A stretch of 64,000 bases of DNA from Lanius collurio. Lineage: Eukaryota > Chordata > Aves > Passeriformes > Laniidae. This document shows positions 49,106 through 61,546 of this stretch, piece after piece (position 1 is the first letter of the stretch; each line of letters starts with the position of its first letter). A model generated the notes under the pieces. That model saw nothing but the letters and a program-made list of their open reading frames with translations, did no database searches and was not told the origin of the DNA. The DNA is taken from the NCBI GenBank assembly GCA_020086605.1, contig JACBWW010000040.1, forward strand, positions 135,648 to 199,647, given 5' to 3'. Both the position numbers and the translations under genes were made by a program.

Positions 49106-52100
49106 AGAGTCCAACTAATGAAGACAATAATAAAATTATTTTTGCTACTGAGAAAGCTGTATTTGTATCATCCAACCCAGAATAAGGTTTCCTCAAACCT
49201 TCTCCTCCTTCCTGGGGTGGCAAAGGGCCAACACCTGAGGCTTTCATCTTAATTTGTGCAGGTATCACATCCTGGAACAGTAGGTTTGATCCTGTTACAT
49301 CTTTGCATGGCTCTGCCATACAGATCCAGGAGCATCATCTGCTTCTCTGCATGGCCAGTGACTGTGGAATCTCTCCATTGTTCTGACCTGTGCTTCTTTC
49401 TTGTATAACAAATGCAAGTGCAACCAAGATCTGGCAGAGAAGGGACGCCAGTTTTCAACTATCTTTTTACAGTACAAAAATACTGCCATGGTAATTGTGG
49501 CATTAATGACATGAAGGTCCTTTTTGTATAGCAGAGAAACTAATTAATGAGAAAATTTAAAATACAGGCCTGTGATTCTCCACACAAGTAGATATGCTGG
49601 AGTCAGTGAAGCCCCTAAAACGTGAGAAGAAAGCTCACGTACATCCATATAGACACTTGAGATCATACTGCCTGCAACTATTTTCAAACTATTCCAGCGG
49701 CAAAATATTATCAGACATAAACCAAGAAGCACATGCATACAAAGGCCATTATTTCAGAACTACAAACACATTAAAGTGAATCATTAGGGTGGTGGCCTGA
49801 GGTTGCTGAACATTTGCAGTTTGCATTTTAATTTATTTTAATTAAATTATGATTTAGGTCACTTTTAATCACTACTTGTATTTAGCCCCTTTGGGGTAAA
49901 TTTTAAGAAGGGCAAGTTATGAGTTATCAGCAGTAATTGCTTAATGGAGTTATGAGACTACTTTTCTCTGTGCTGCTTCAACAAACCACCACGCTAAACA
50001 TGCTACTGTGCATGCATCCAGAGGGCAAGTGCAAAATAAACCCCAAAATTTTATTTTTACGATATAAATTTACTCTTTGTCCATACTTTTACAGTTTGCC
50101 TAAGGTCTGAGTAACTACATACCATGACAGACAGCCACATGGCTTCTTTTCCAAGCCACAGTCAAAATAAAACTTGAGACCTATTTTGATTTTTCACAAA
50201 TTGAAGAAACAGACAGAGAAGCCACAGAGAAGACTACATTTATTAAAAACCCTCACAAAATGCAAACAAAACCATGGACTATTTGGCATCAGTATTTCAG
50301 AATGAAGGGACCAGCCCCATCTTCTGCACTGGACCCAAACAATTGTGATGGTTTCACATCATGCCTAGAAATGTGCAGTGAATTCCTTGACAGATGAGTC
50401 CCCTGCAGGTGCCTCGGTGTGTGTCAGCGTGTAGAATTCTCCTCTGACAACACTGCATTAGTCACCAGTAACTTGGTCTTTGGCACCCTGGCTCATGTCA
50501 GAAGGAAGACAATCTACTCTGAAGCACTCGGGGTGAAAACAGGAACTGCAAGTGTCTTCCTGGTGCCGTTACACAGATGGACATTTAGTTGCTAAAAGAA
50601 ACCCAAACGGGTAGATGGCCCACACAACAGGACTGCACATCCCCTGTGGATGGCAAAAGGAGCTGTGTTTTCCCAGCTCCACACAGTCACTGCACAGCAG
50701 TTCAATGAAACAGCAGAAGCCACTTCACCTATGAAAAGAATCTTCTAAGAAATGTTTGCTCAGAGAGAAAATACAACTGAAAATATAGATAACATCCTAT
50801 TTTACCCCTGGCAAAGTGCAAGGTGATCACCTAATATTCTGAAAGCTGCAATCAGTCAAGACAGATGGTGGACTTCAAAACAGAAGTGAAAAGAGAAGCT
50901 ATCAACCACAGTGGATGGAGGTTAATTGCCACTTTTTAAATATAACCTATCTGCATGAGGGTGAAACGTCTCACAGACATGTTTGATACACATTCTTCCC
51001 AGGGAATTTCTTCTGTAGTACTTTATCTTCATTTAACATTTTAATGAAGGATTAGGTTTGGTGGCAAAAAGAAGACAGTTCTAAGCCATCGTAATGAAAA
51101 AAAGCAGCCCTCTTAAGGCTGAATAAGTGACTGTGTTTTTTGAAGTATAATTATGTGTGTCAATGTTCCTTTTTAGTAGATCATGACTGGAGCAGAAATT
51201 TACTGAAGAATATGACTGCCCCATGGGATGAAAAGTAGGAATGGAGCTACAATTTATCAAGGGATAAAAGAACTGCTTGCTATAAACTGCAGAACGTATT
51301 AAAACTAGTCAAAAGGCAAATCTAGATAATATGAATTCATACCTTAAAGAGAGAGACAATCAGGCCTGCACACTGTTAGAAGAGATGCTTAGAACATCTA
51401 TGAAATGGCAAGAAAAAGCAGCTACCCTGTGTATCCCACCAGCTCCAGAGAGGATTGAGCCCTCCTTGGAGGGATGTAGCACAAGCCAAGTGCCATGGTC
51501 TATGGTGGGTGCATACACGAGATCACTCCCCACGAAGCCAGGGAGTGAGCAGCACAGCTGCAAAATGCATGGCACATAAAGGAGAAGCAGGAAGGGGAAG
51601 CCTTATGTTAACCTCAAAGTTAGAGGATTAAGCCATAAACAGAAGTTTATTTTCTAGTCCCAAGACTATGAGCTTTTCACCATTTCACAAAAACTTTTTG
51701 GGTGTCTCTCTCTTGGTGAAAATCCTACTGAATGGCCATGACCTGCTGGACCAATGAGGTGTTTTGCCTTTTTTCTGCTATGTATTTCAATCACCAGACT
51801 GACATCTCTCATCCACCAAGTCAGGCAGATGCCAGCTGGTGAGTCTGGATTTCTGACACAACACTCAGACATGTGATGTTACCTTTGAAAGCCAAGAGGC
51901 CAGACTGTGATGACCCCATCAGGAAAAGGAACCAATACTATCAACTCTGTTAAAGGTGATTTGTGTTCACTTCGACCTTTGTGGTTTGGCTTATTCATCA
52001 ACCTGTTCTCCTTCCCACCAAGTGAATGGAAAGCAAAGTTCATCCTGGACAAATAACTCCAACAGACCTGCTCCTTGCACAGGTGATCCTGGGAGACTGA

Positions 52101-53609
52101 CAGCTTATCAGTCTATCAGGAGGAATCTGATCATTCATCTGGGGAGCAGCTTATGAGAGAAGCTGGAGTAAAACAACTTCCAGAGCTCCAGTTCTCTCTC
52201 TGCATCCCTTGAAGGAGGGCAAGGAAATGGCTTTTGCAGCATGGATTGATTATTTTTCTGCTGGAGGAAGAGGAAAAGCAGGCAGTTGTGCTGCTGTTAC
52301 TGGCTGTGTTACTCATCTTTGATACAATATTGATCGTGTACAGACCATGGAGGGAATGGGTGGGGCAGCTCCTGGGCAGGCTCTGCTTTGTATCTCAGAA
52401 ATCCCATAAAGAAGGAAAGGACACAGAGTTTTGCTTCTCCCACTATTGGGAAAATTTATTGCACACACCATTTTTTGTTCACTAGGTATGGGAGGACACG
52501 TGGGGAGGTAAGAAAAACAAGAAACATTTAAAGTTTTTGTTTTGTTAGGCTTTTGTATAAACGATTTACCTTAGCTTGTGACAATAAGTAGGATGAGAAC
52601 GGGTGACTGTGGCCTTTGTGCCAGCTCATGGCTTCTATGCTGTGACAAGTATTGCCATTTTATCTATGTAACCACTTCAAGTTTGCGTTATGAAGCTACT
52701 GAAGTAAAACGTGTGTGTGTTTTGTTTAGTACCAAATATATGTTGTTCACCTTACACTTTACAATCAGTCAATCAATGAATGCTTTTGACCAAAGGAAAG
52801 GCAAAATTATCCCTGGCTGCTTTTACTCTCCCAGGGTGTGGGAAAGTGGTGGGAGAAAAAAAAAAAACAAAACAAAAAAGCAGAAAATTATATGGCATGT
52901 TTGCACATGTCAAACCTGAAATACTGCAGGGAACTTGTGAGTAAAAGATATTTCCCAGTCTATCCATTTTCACAGACAATACCTCTGCAGTGAAAATCTA
53001 TGGAATACAGCCACTGACATAAGAATCTGCTGTGTATGTAGTTCACACTTTTCTCTACCAACAGTCTGGAGGCGAAGAACAATATATCTAATAGCATAAT
53101 AACAGACACCATTAATACTTCAGCGGTTCAATAGGAGATTGCTTTTATTAGCATGTCAAATGTTTATTTTAGCTTACTGCAAAACAAGCTCCTTACATAC
53201 AGCCACTTACTCGCCTTTCCTTGATTGCAAAGAGTGTAGTAATAAAGGAACTTACTGTACCCCATCTTCTGTGGAGGTTTTTACATGCACTGAAGGTACT
53301 GCTCCATTGCCTCTAGCCAATGAACCAGCCCGGTGAGCTGGAGAGAAATTATACAGCAGAAATATTGCTGAACTCAGTGGAATAGATTTCAGAGACTGCC
53401 ATGAGGGCAGCCACGAGGCTGATATCATTGCAAGTTGTACTTCCATCTTCAGTCTAAAAGGACACTCACAACCAAGCAGAGTAAAATACACTGGGTTCTT
53501 CCCATGTCTCAGTGTCCAGTTTGTTAAATGTTTTATAGCTGGTCATGTTACCAAGGGGAAAGTAATATCCCATGTTAAATTTGGACTTGCTTTTATCATT
53601 TAAAGGTAG

Positions 53610-53755
53610 GAGTTGGGCTTTTTGGGCTTTTTGTTTGTGGGTTTGAGGTTTTTTTATATTTTTTTATTTTCTTGTGTGTGTGATTTTGGATGGGTTTTTC
53701 TTCTCTCTTTTTCTTTTCTTTTTTTTTTTTTAAAAAAAAAACAAAACAAAACAAT
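53610..53755. repeat. T-rich / A-rich low-complexity tract
   Basis: A long T/G-rich stretch ending in a T12 run passes directly into an A10 run and CAAAA units. The T-to-A junction is a near-perfect hairpin-forming sequence and is a likely place for assembly or slippage errors. Confidence 0.85.
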
Positions 53756-53965
53756 TTGGGGTACCTAAAGTGAACTATCCCAAAGTTTAAACATACCACA
53801 AAGCACTTCAGTTTTACCCTAAGGGAAATTCAACCAAGTAGACCTCAGGCAGAGTTTGACTTTGTTGTGTTTTATTCAAGACTGTTTATATGCACAAGCT
53901 ACAGAGTTTTTCTGTTAAAAAGAAAAGAAAAGGTAGCTTTTTGAAAGTGAAGACAAACCCCTACC

Positions 53966-54260
53966 TGTGGAGGTGCCTTCCCCTGAAATCCCCAGGGGAG
54001 GGACCCTGCAGGGTATGGATCTGCCTCTGTCCCTGTCCCCCTGTCATGTGTGCCCCATACCTGTTCCTGAATGGGTGGTTGGGGTGCCCGGGGCCCAAAA
54101 AGAGAGCAGGGTCCCATGACTGGAGGCTGCCTGGGAACTCCAGCCATGCAGCTGGAGGAATAAAATCATCTTTGAACATCCACAAAAATACCACTTCATC
54201 TGTCCTTCCAAGTCCATCACTGTCTTATATATTGTTGTAAGGATTCCCCTCACTACAACA
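53966..54260 (+). mobile_element. solo LTR, 6-bp TSD family (ERVK-like), copy 3
   Basis: This 295-base copy starts TGTGGAGGTGCCTTCCCCTG and ends CACTACAACA, with AATAAA at 54159. Flanks CCTACC and CCCACC form a 6-bp target duplication with one difference. It is collinear with copy 1 over its whole length. It is antisense to MACROD2; no gag, pol or env sequence lies beside it. Confidence 0.87.
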
Positions 54261-56429
54261 CCCACCTAAATAAAATACTCAGACATGTAGTTGTGGTTCA
54301 TGTCACATATTCAGAACTTTCATAATCTTCAAGGTGCCCCGTTAAAAGTTCTTTTAATTAGTCAAAACCAACAGTTAATAATTGTACTAGGAGAAACCAA
54401 ATCCTCTTCTCAGACAAATACGTGCAAATCCCATTTACTTCAGTGGGAATGGCTCACCGGTATGATACATCAGACTCCAGGCACCTGGGAACTTGATAGG
54501 AATTCAGTGTCTGGAGCCCAGCTTCTTGCCTTCTCTTCCAGAGGCACAGGTAATGGCAAAGAAATCCAATCCAGGTTTCTCCCCAGGCCCCTCCACAGCA
54601 AACACTTTAATCACCTATTCTTTCCTCCATCATAACAACTCTCAAGGCCAAATTTAGACTTTCAATCCTAAACATTAGAGGTTTGATTCCTGCCTAGGAG
54701 ACGGGGAGCACTGGCTATATTATATCTTGCAGCAGTGATTATGTTTTACAGACTTCAATTCTGCATCAGCAAGATCTACTGTATGGCATCAAATTCAAGG
54801 AATTCGGGCACTTTACAGCTCAGGAGTAATGCAATAATTCTATTGGCATACTGTTTACTTTGCCCTTCCAACACATTTATCTGTGCTTTACAAAGTGAAC
54901 TGTAGGTCACCAGGAAACATGGACAGGCACAGAGAAACAGGAAACAGTATCCAGGGAGCCACAGAAGAGGGAAACAACATCATCACTGAATTTTTGAATG
55001 GAAGGAAAAGCTTACATTTGACAATACTTTTTCTCTCCCTTTGTTTTGCTTTGGTTTTTTTCAAGGCACTGATACAAGGAAAACTCTTAGCCACACTGCA
55101 TGTAAGAATGCATTGTAAAAAAAACTATTGTTCTGCCTGTTTAGGAACACTGAAAGTGTCACTACTATCCCACCCGTGGGTTAGCCCCATAAAAATGGAC
55201 ATGGAGTTTGTCATCACTGAATTCTTTAATCCAAACATAAAATTGGTATTTTAATTTAATCTGGGTTCAGTGCAGCATGAACTCAGATTAAATTAAAAGG
55301 TAAGACATACGGAGTGTTGAAATTTCTTGGGTCCCTCCACACCTTCCAGGTGATGACAGCTATTGCTTTAACTACTTGCCATTAACAACCAGCCACAACA
55401 TTAGTGACAGGATATTACTAGCAGTTACTTTAAATGACAGATGTTGACCCTTTTCTGCTCTTTGTGACTCACACTATACCCTAGTCAGAATATTTCAGGA
55501 GCTGAATGCACGGTGCTAGGTCAAAATGCTGAAGATTGTGGAGCCACTGGTTGAGGTGCAAAATGAGATGTGTCATTTGAGGAATGTTAGGTCAAAAAGA
55601 ATCCATGATAAGGAACTGTAATGGATTAAAGATTAAGGTTCCTCCTTTTAACTATTTCACAGAAGGGGAATTTCTTCAGCATTGGGGTGCTTTGCTCTTC
55701 CACATCTCTGAAAGCAGTGTGAAACTGTGCACTCTGAAAAAAAGCCTTTGATGTTAACATCTTTTAATCAACTATCCCAATGAGATAGAGATTAGGAAAA
55801 TATACTTTGATCCAGTTTTACAACAGCATAGACCACATTTACTTCCATATGCATGGACAAGCTTCCCTGAGCAGACTGAAGTGGAGAAAAGTCTCCTTAG
55901 AGGAACAACCCTATAAGCATGTTAATCACCTGTGACTTCTAACTGTGGACAGATGCACCACACTGTGTAAGGTCTAGAAACATAAACACTGTAAAAAGGA
56001 AAACAGCAAAAATTTCTCGTAGAAAAGGAAAGGGACAATTATATTGCTCCATGTTTAGTAGAAGGTACCTGACCAACTTAACCAATCAGACTATGAGCCA
56101 AGCCCTGTACACCATGGATTGCACTTGGGCTTTTAATAACATCGTCAGAACAGGTTAGAGATGAAACAGCAGCATTTTGTTAAGATGTATCAGCAATAAT
56201 CAGTAGACCATCATATTAAAATATGGTTTGTAATTGTGAATCTACCTTAGGATGAAATATACTTCAGAAGACTTATAATCCCTTTATCTAGGCCAAAAAG
56301 AACTCCCCAAGTGTGTGCAAACAACTTTCTTAACTGAAAGCTTTCCAGTTCTTTCCCAAGAATTCAAAATAAACTTTTCCTCCAAACGTGAATTGATTAA
56401 TAGCCCTGAGAAGCTGTTAGTCCACCTAC

Positions 56430-56495
56430 CTTCAGCATCATCCTGCAGGTCCTCAAGCTGCTCTTCTTTGCTCTTTGTGGGAGATGGAGGCTGGT
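56430..56495 (-). CDS. MACROD2: MACROD2 tail exon B (66 bp, phase 1-1)
   Basis: The acceptor is ATGTTTAAAG| with a T-rich stretch upstream, and the donor is GAAG|GTAGGT. The peptide opens DQPPSPTKSK and closes EEQLEDLQDDAEG. The closing part aligns with human VEEMEEQSQDADG, which occupies the same place in the tail. The opening holds a proline-directed S-P-T-K motif, a possible kinase site by inference only. It is separated from exon A by a 5.0 kb intron and from exon C by 11.5 kb. The exon is 22 codons, strongly acidic at its end and probably disordered. Skipping it keeps the frame. Confidence 0.75.
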
Positions 56496-59400
56496 CTTTA
56501 AACATAAAAAATTATAAACGATATATATTATTTGGAAATGGTTTCATTTTATCAGCTATTACCACGGATGATACCACAACTCTACGTTTTATCTCAGCAC
56601 TCCATTCAGTCAGTACTCAATGCTCATCTTTCTGTTATTAAAGTTAATTATTGCATAATCTCTTATGAAATTTATAATATGTATGTGTCTTTCAGCTTGG
56701 ACTGCACTTTCTCTGACTTTAACAGAACAGAAGTGAAGAAAGCTCATATTGAAATAACATACTGGTTCACAAGCTCTTTATCTCTACAGAAACAAAAATT
56801 AAAAATCACAACCAAATAATGTTTTAATTTGTACTTCTAAACATAATATTTATTATACTGCACTATGGAACTGTGAAGAAATAGTCTGAACTAAATGATT
56901 TTTTTCTCTTAGTTCAATTATCCAGTCAATGTTTTAACAAAACAAATGAGTATAGACTGAAATGAATAATTAAATGAAAAGTAGGGAAACAAATTTGATA
57001 GCAAAGTTAAGGAAATGAAAGCTTTACAAGATAGAAATGTTTGGGTTGAAAAAAATCCATTCCAGCCTTTTAGACAGTAGGCAATACCAAGCTGAAGGAA
57101 TGGGAGTAAAAAAGTAATTGAGGTCCATTAAATGCGAAATCTCCCTTACTTATAGGGATTGAAGTACATAGTGTTTAATCTCAGTTGGTTTAACTTCAAA
57201 AATCATGAATTTTTTCCTACATATTTTCAAAATATCCTATCATCATAACATAAATTGTGACATCATTACTGTTTGTTTGCTTTGACACACCTCAAGGTGC
57301 AAACTGGTAGCAGAGAATGCCATTTAGTAAAAAGGGAGGCCAAAACAGAAATTAAGCATAAAAGGTATTCATAAATTAAGACATTTCATGCAAGTGGGTT
57401 CTCTAATTAAAACATTCTCTGAACATCATTGCTTAACCACGAAAGCAGCGACTGACAGACAATTAAAACTCAATTCATTGTGCCTACGGAATGTATTCAG
57501 CTGTGATAGGAAAACGACTTTCTGTCATTTGACCTTCTGTCAAACCTCCCGATTCCTTGTGGCTAACTGAGGGCTGGAGTGCAGGAGAAGCCTAAAGAAA
57601 GCATATTTTTGTGTGTGCTGGAAATAAACTTTAACCACTTGTAACCTGGAAATGTAGAAAGACACATGACTGCCCTCGATTCACCCTTATTGCTGTTGCC
57701 ATTAGAAAATAAGAATCATGATATGACTTCAAACTGATTAGCTAATTAACAACTGGGAAAAAACTATCTACCCATGTTTTATAAATTGCTTGAGTGTTTC
57801 AAAAACTCCCACAGTCTCTTCTGCTGTCACATATATCATCTACTCTTTATGTTGCTGGACTTTTAAACAGCTCTGGACAATCAGATGCCCAGCTCTCATA
57901 AAGGACTTGGCTCTGCTAAGAACTGTACATTCTCCCTTTTTATATTCTACCCTTCCACAATTACATAGATCTAGAAGCAAAATGCTGAAAATTTCAAAAC
58001 AGGAGTGTGAAAGTAACTGGAATGTGAAAAGGGAACTTGTAGATTCAAGGTATAGTTGGACACACAATGATCCTTGTGGGTCCCTTCAGTTCAGGATATT
58101 CTATAACTCTAAGAATATTGTGTTCATTCAAAAGACAAAAAGGGAGAGAATCATTGGCTTTGCATGGAGCTCGGGAAACACAGAAACATCCTCTGCCCAC
58201 CTTCTTGGAAAACTGGTTATTCTACCATGCCCAGAAAACCCAGAAGACCCATGGATTAGGAAGGTGCAGAAGAGCTCAAAATATCAACAAAAATTCCAAA
58301 ATGGAGATCTGTATGTGACTAATTAAATTCTATCTCACTTTCTTAACTGTAATGAAAGACCCCTATGAAAAAAAAAAAAAAAAAAGCTGAACTGAACATT
58401 GCTCTTAGAAATTTCTACTAGAAGGGAATTTCCATTGCTTTCTAGAACTACATACAGCTCAGAGCATGAATGGTCCTTAGCAATCAGTAAATAAAGCCAG
58501 TTACCGCAAAGCAGAGCAAGCCCTGAGGTGTGACTTTGTACCACGTGGTAGACTTCCTGAGTGCACTTAATACAAGACGTCATGTGTCACATCATCATGT
58601 TTGCTCATCTGAATTCGAAATTCAGACACTGTTATTTTTGAGGAAAACAGGAGTTTTCACGTGCTAAGATGAATTTCTTTCTGGAGTGAAGAAGGCAGGA
58701 GAAACCACAAGAAAATCCATGGGGAAAAATAAAGGCAAAACCTGCCAAATAAAGACATGCTTTGTCAACCCTTTAAAGGGCTCAGGAGCAATGCTGATAG
58801 AGTTCAACAAGAACTTTAATACAAAAGAGAGATCCTAAAAATAACCAGACTTGTGAAGACTTATTCATTCCAATGCTTTCAATTTCTTTAAGAAAATAAC
58901 TTGAATATTTATGGTGAACCGTATCAATGGCTTCTTTTGTTGAAACGCCACTCTGAACTACTTACTGTGTTCTCTTTTTTGGTTGAGAATAATTCACATC
59001 AAGGGACTGAATCAATAGGAACACTTCAATCAACACTTGCCCCTCTACTGATGAATGGTATCATCTGACTAACCTGTGAAGTTTCCTTGAGTGCCATACA
59101 TTGAATGTCAAGTGAAAGTGCAAATGTCCAGCCAGGTCTTTCAGGACTATTGGAATACATTAGATAATATAACCAACATCTTAACTGACAGGTCAAAGAT
59201 GGAGAGGGAGGAGGTGTACATTCAGAGAAGTGAGAATTGTTACTATCTTAGAAGAAATGATCTTTTTGCACTCTATAGAGAGCCTTCAAAATGCTCACAA
59301 AAAGATGTAAAGGCAGTGTCCCAGGAGAACAAGAGTTCAATCACAATTTCACTATTTTTTAGCAGATACCCCTTATTCCAGAGACAGAAAAGGATCTATG

Positions 59401-61504
59401 TTTACCACGATCAAAATACAACTCTTAACCCTTTCTGCTCTCCAGCAGTGTGTATGTCCTTCCAAAGAGTCAGTCAAATGTTACAGAAATTTTGTCTGCA
59501 AATTTCTTTTTAAAAAGATCACACCTGGAAAGGTGTCTGAACTGATCATATTAAAAGCTTTTCTAATTGTGATCATTTGTGCAAAAAGGTTTCTGAGCTC
59601 TACTACTGGGAGAAATATTTCTTCTTTATAGGCTAATTCAGGGGGGCAACAAGTCATTTAAATCGCACAGTCTGTCTCCAAGTAACCTATTTCCAAAATC
59701 CTTCACACCTTCCAAATTTGCCTTGTTGCAAGGGATTGCTACTTTCATCTCATAAAAAATATTACAAAGTCTGCCTCCAAAAAACAATCTCCAAGTGCAA
59801 GGGTGTGCATACAGTGAAACATGCAAAAAAATTTTGTATTTATGTATCTTGATTGTAATAGGGTGTTATCAGGTATTGGGCCTTGTTAATGTGACTGAGA
59901 TTCTTCATCTTGCTGTTTTAACTATCTGTGGCTTCTAAGTAATGAATAGGTAATTAATTAGTAATAGGTAATTAATTAATTAGCTTTTTAAAAAGACCCA
60001 CACCAATTTAATTTGCCTAATCTCCATAAAAACAACAAGACAAAAAATGCAAAATAATTTGGTTTATAAAACTACATGTCACAATAAATATAAAAAATGA
60101 AATTGGAAATGTTAGATGAATACTGAAAATTTAACTGTAGGATTATCTTTGGCAAATGTTTGTTATATAATGATGGGTTCTTTTTTTCTACTTTTATGTA
60201 TGTTCATACAACTGTATCAATCACACTAACTGTATTAAAATTACTGAAAGTTCCTATCCAGTAAACTTGACATCAAAATGTAATTACAATTATATGTAAT
60301 AAAATCAACAGGCCAGAATGGCCATAAAAGAATGTACTGATCCATCTGTGTATATCGGGTTTTCATACCTATGCATATGCACCCTTCTTTAAGTATTTCT
60401 AATTTCTAAGGTAATTAGGTGGTTGCATAAATGATCATAATCCATTTGTCTTTAGGACAATCTTGCCAGTTTAAGTAGCCAACATACTGCTTCAAATGCT
60501 TTTACCTCTGTTTTCTGGCAAGTATATCCCTGCCTTTCTCCCTGTTGCTCTCCTTTCTGACTCTGCGTGCTTTCAAACAGAGAGCTGGACGTTCCTGCAC
60601 AGTCACTGGACCATGATGTGATCAGGGGCACAGAGACTTAGGGGTTTTAGCTGTTTTGAAAGGAGAGGCAGAAGAGAATAGGGAGCTACTCTGCACATAA
60701 AAGGAGGTCCTTTCACTGCCCAGAGATCCAAATGGAACAGGAGATGTTCACTGAGGGCCTCCAGCTGAAGTCAGCAGGGAAAGTATCAGAAGGTCCTGTG
60801 GTGGAAGCCTCTTACAAAGAACCTGATCAAGATTAGGTGGATGAGGATTTCTAGAAAAAAACTAGCGAAAATCTCCTGAATGGAAGCTTTTGTCCTTATG
60901 GGAGTTATCTGATCCTCTGTCCTCTCCTTTTCTTGTTCCTCTGGCCTTTCTTCCCCTTATACCTATCCATCATTTGCATTTCATGTCATCCACAAACCCT
61001 AAACAATAACACTTGTTTTAAACAGCAAACTATGAGGACCAGGAAAAAATCCTCAGAACCATCAAGCTCAGTGTATTTAAGAGTTTGTGGAAGAGTTTTG
61101 CTACTCTTTTCATTGCAAACAAATTACTACCACAATTCAGAATGGCAAATGACTGAAGAATTGCTCTATTCACACTTTTTTACAGACAAAGACTGAAGAA
61201 TTGTTATTATTTCTCCTTCATGTTAAAACTAGCTATTGATAAAAAGCAATGAAGTACCACCCAAAAGCTCATAACAGATGATGACATTAAAAAAATAGCC
61301 TCAGCCAGTCTTACCCTGCACTATTTATGATCAGGGAAAGTTCACCTTAATTTTGTGTTAAAAATCAGAGATGACTGTTGAAACATTGGCAATAATGATA
61401 AGCACTGCTTATCATGACTAAGGCAATTAATTTCTAGAATTTTTTCAATTTGGTTTATGCTTCAGAGAAGTGATATATTTTAGCATGAAATATTCTTTAC
61501 TCAC
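56496..61504 (-). other. MACROD2: MACROD2 intron between exons A and B (5 kb)
   Basis: A short CR1 end lies at 58061-58115, an A-run at about 58369-58385 and a TAATTA-rich stretch at 59940-59985. Otherwise it is unique AT-rich sequence without supported exons. Confidence 0.6.
58061..58115 (+). mobile_element. short CR1 LINE 3' end
   Basis: TGATCCTTGTGGGTCCCTTC, AGTTCAGGATATTCTATAAC, TCTAAGAAT is the CR1 3' terminus in sense orientation with a degenerate ATTCTATGATT end. Only the last 55 bases remain. Confidence 0.8.
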
Positions 61505-61546
61505 CTCTCTCTTCACTCAGCTGAGCCCCTTCTTCATTAGCATCAT
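61505..61546 (-). CDS. MACROD2: MACROD2 tail exon A (42 bp, phase 1-1)
   Basis: This is the most upstream exon seen. On the minus strand a run of T ends in ATAG at the acceptor, and the donor is GAGAG|GTGAGT, near consensus. With the G carried over from the previous exon it reads DDANEEGAQLSEERG, including the split codon at each end. This matches the start of the human acidic tail, DDNNEEEEDVEMKEDS, directly after the macrodomain's last helix region. It is 14 codons long and skipping it would keep the frame. No catalytic residue lies here. The preceding exon, carrying the end of the macrodomain, was not found up to 64000. Such a short exon could arise by chance, but the two good splice sites, the right phase and the position in the order all agree. 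Confidence 0.7.

Larger units (their letters stand above)
44929..56429 (-). other. MACROD2: MACROD2 intron between exons B and C (11.5 kb)
   Basis: It contains a CR1 end at 49038-49105, a low-complexity T/A tract around 53610-53755 and a solo LTR at 53966-54260. No exon is supported in the rest. The plus-strand frame around 52234-52485 has an acidic run followed by a hydrophobic stretch but no ATG in frame. Confidence 0.6.
2775..61546 (-). other. MACROD2: MACROD2 gene, C-terminal portion (partial)
   Basis: This span runs from the first to the last MACROD2 exon I can recognise. MACROD2 removes mono-ADP-ribose from acidic side chains through an N-terminal macrodomain; the exons here encode only the acidic, low-complexity tail after that domain. 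Nine minus-strand exons, all phase 1-1, join into 200 codons without a stop. In order they follow the human tail as I remember it: a DDxNEE block, a block ending D-A-E/D-G, then EIK...SQ..ME, NQED, IPL, EEKE and a D-S/T-P-K/R block. Introns range from about 0.5 to 24 kb, small beside the roughly 2 Mb human gene. The macrodomain exons should lie beyond 64000 and the stop codon before position 1. I am sure of the family from the 31 kb exon pair; the other exons are supported mainly by phase, splice sites and order. Confidence 0.85.

Noticed and set aside
52234..52485. Plus-strand frame with an acidic run and a hydrophobic stretch (LLEEEEKQAVVLLLLAVLLI)
   Set aside because: It has no ATG in frame at its start, no splice support and no recognisable family. 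A weak resemblance to transposase N-termini was not convincing.
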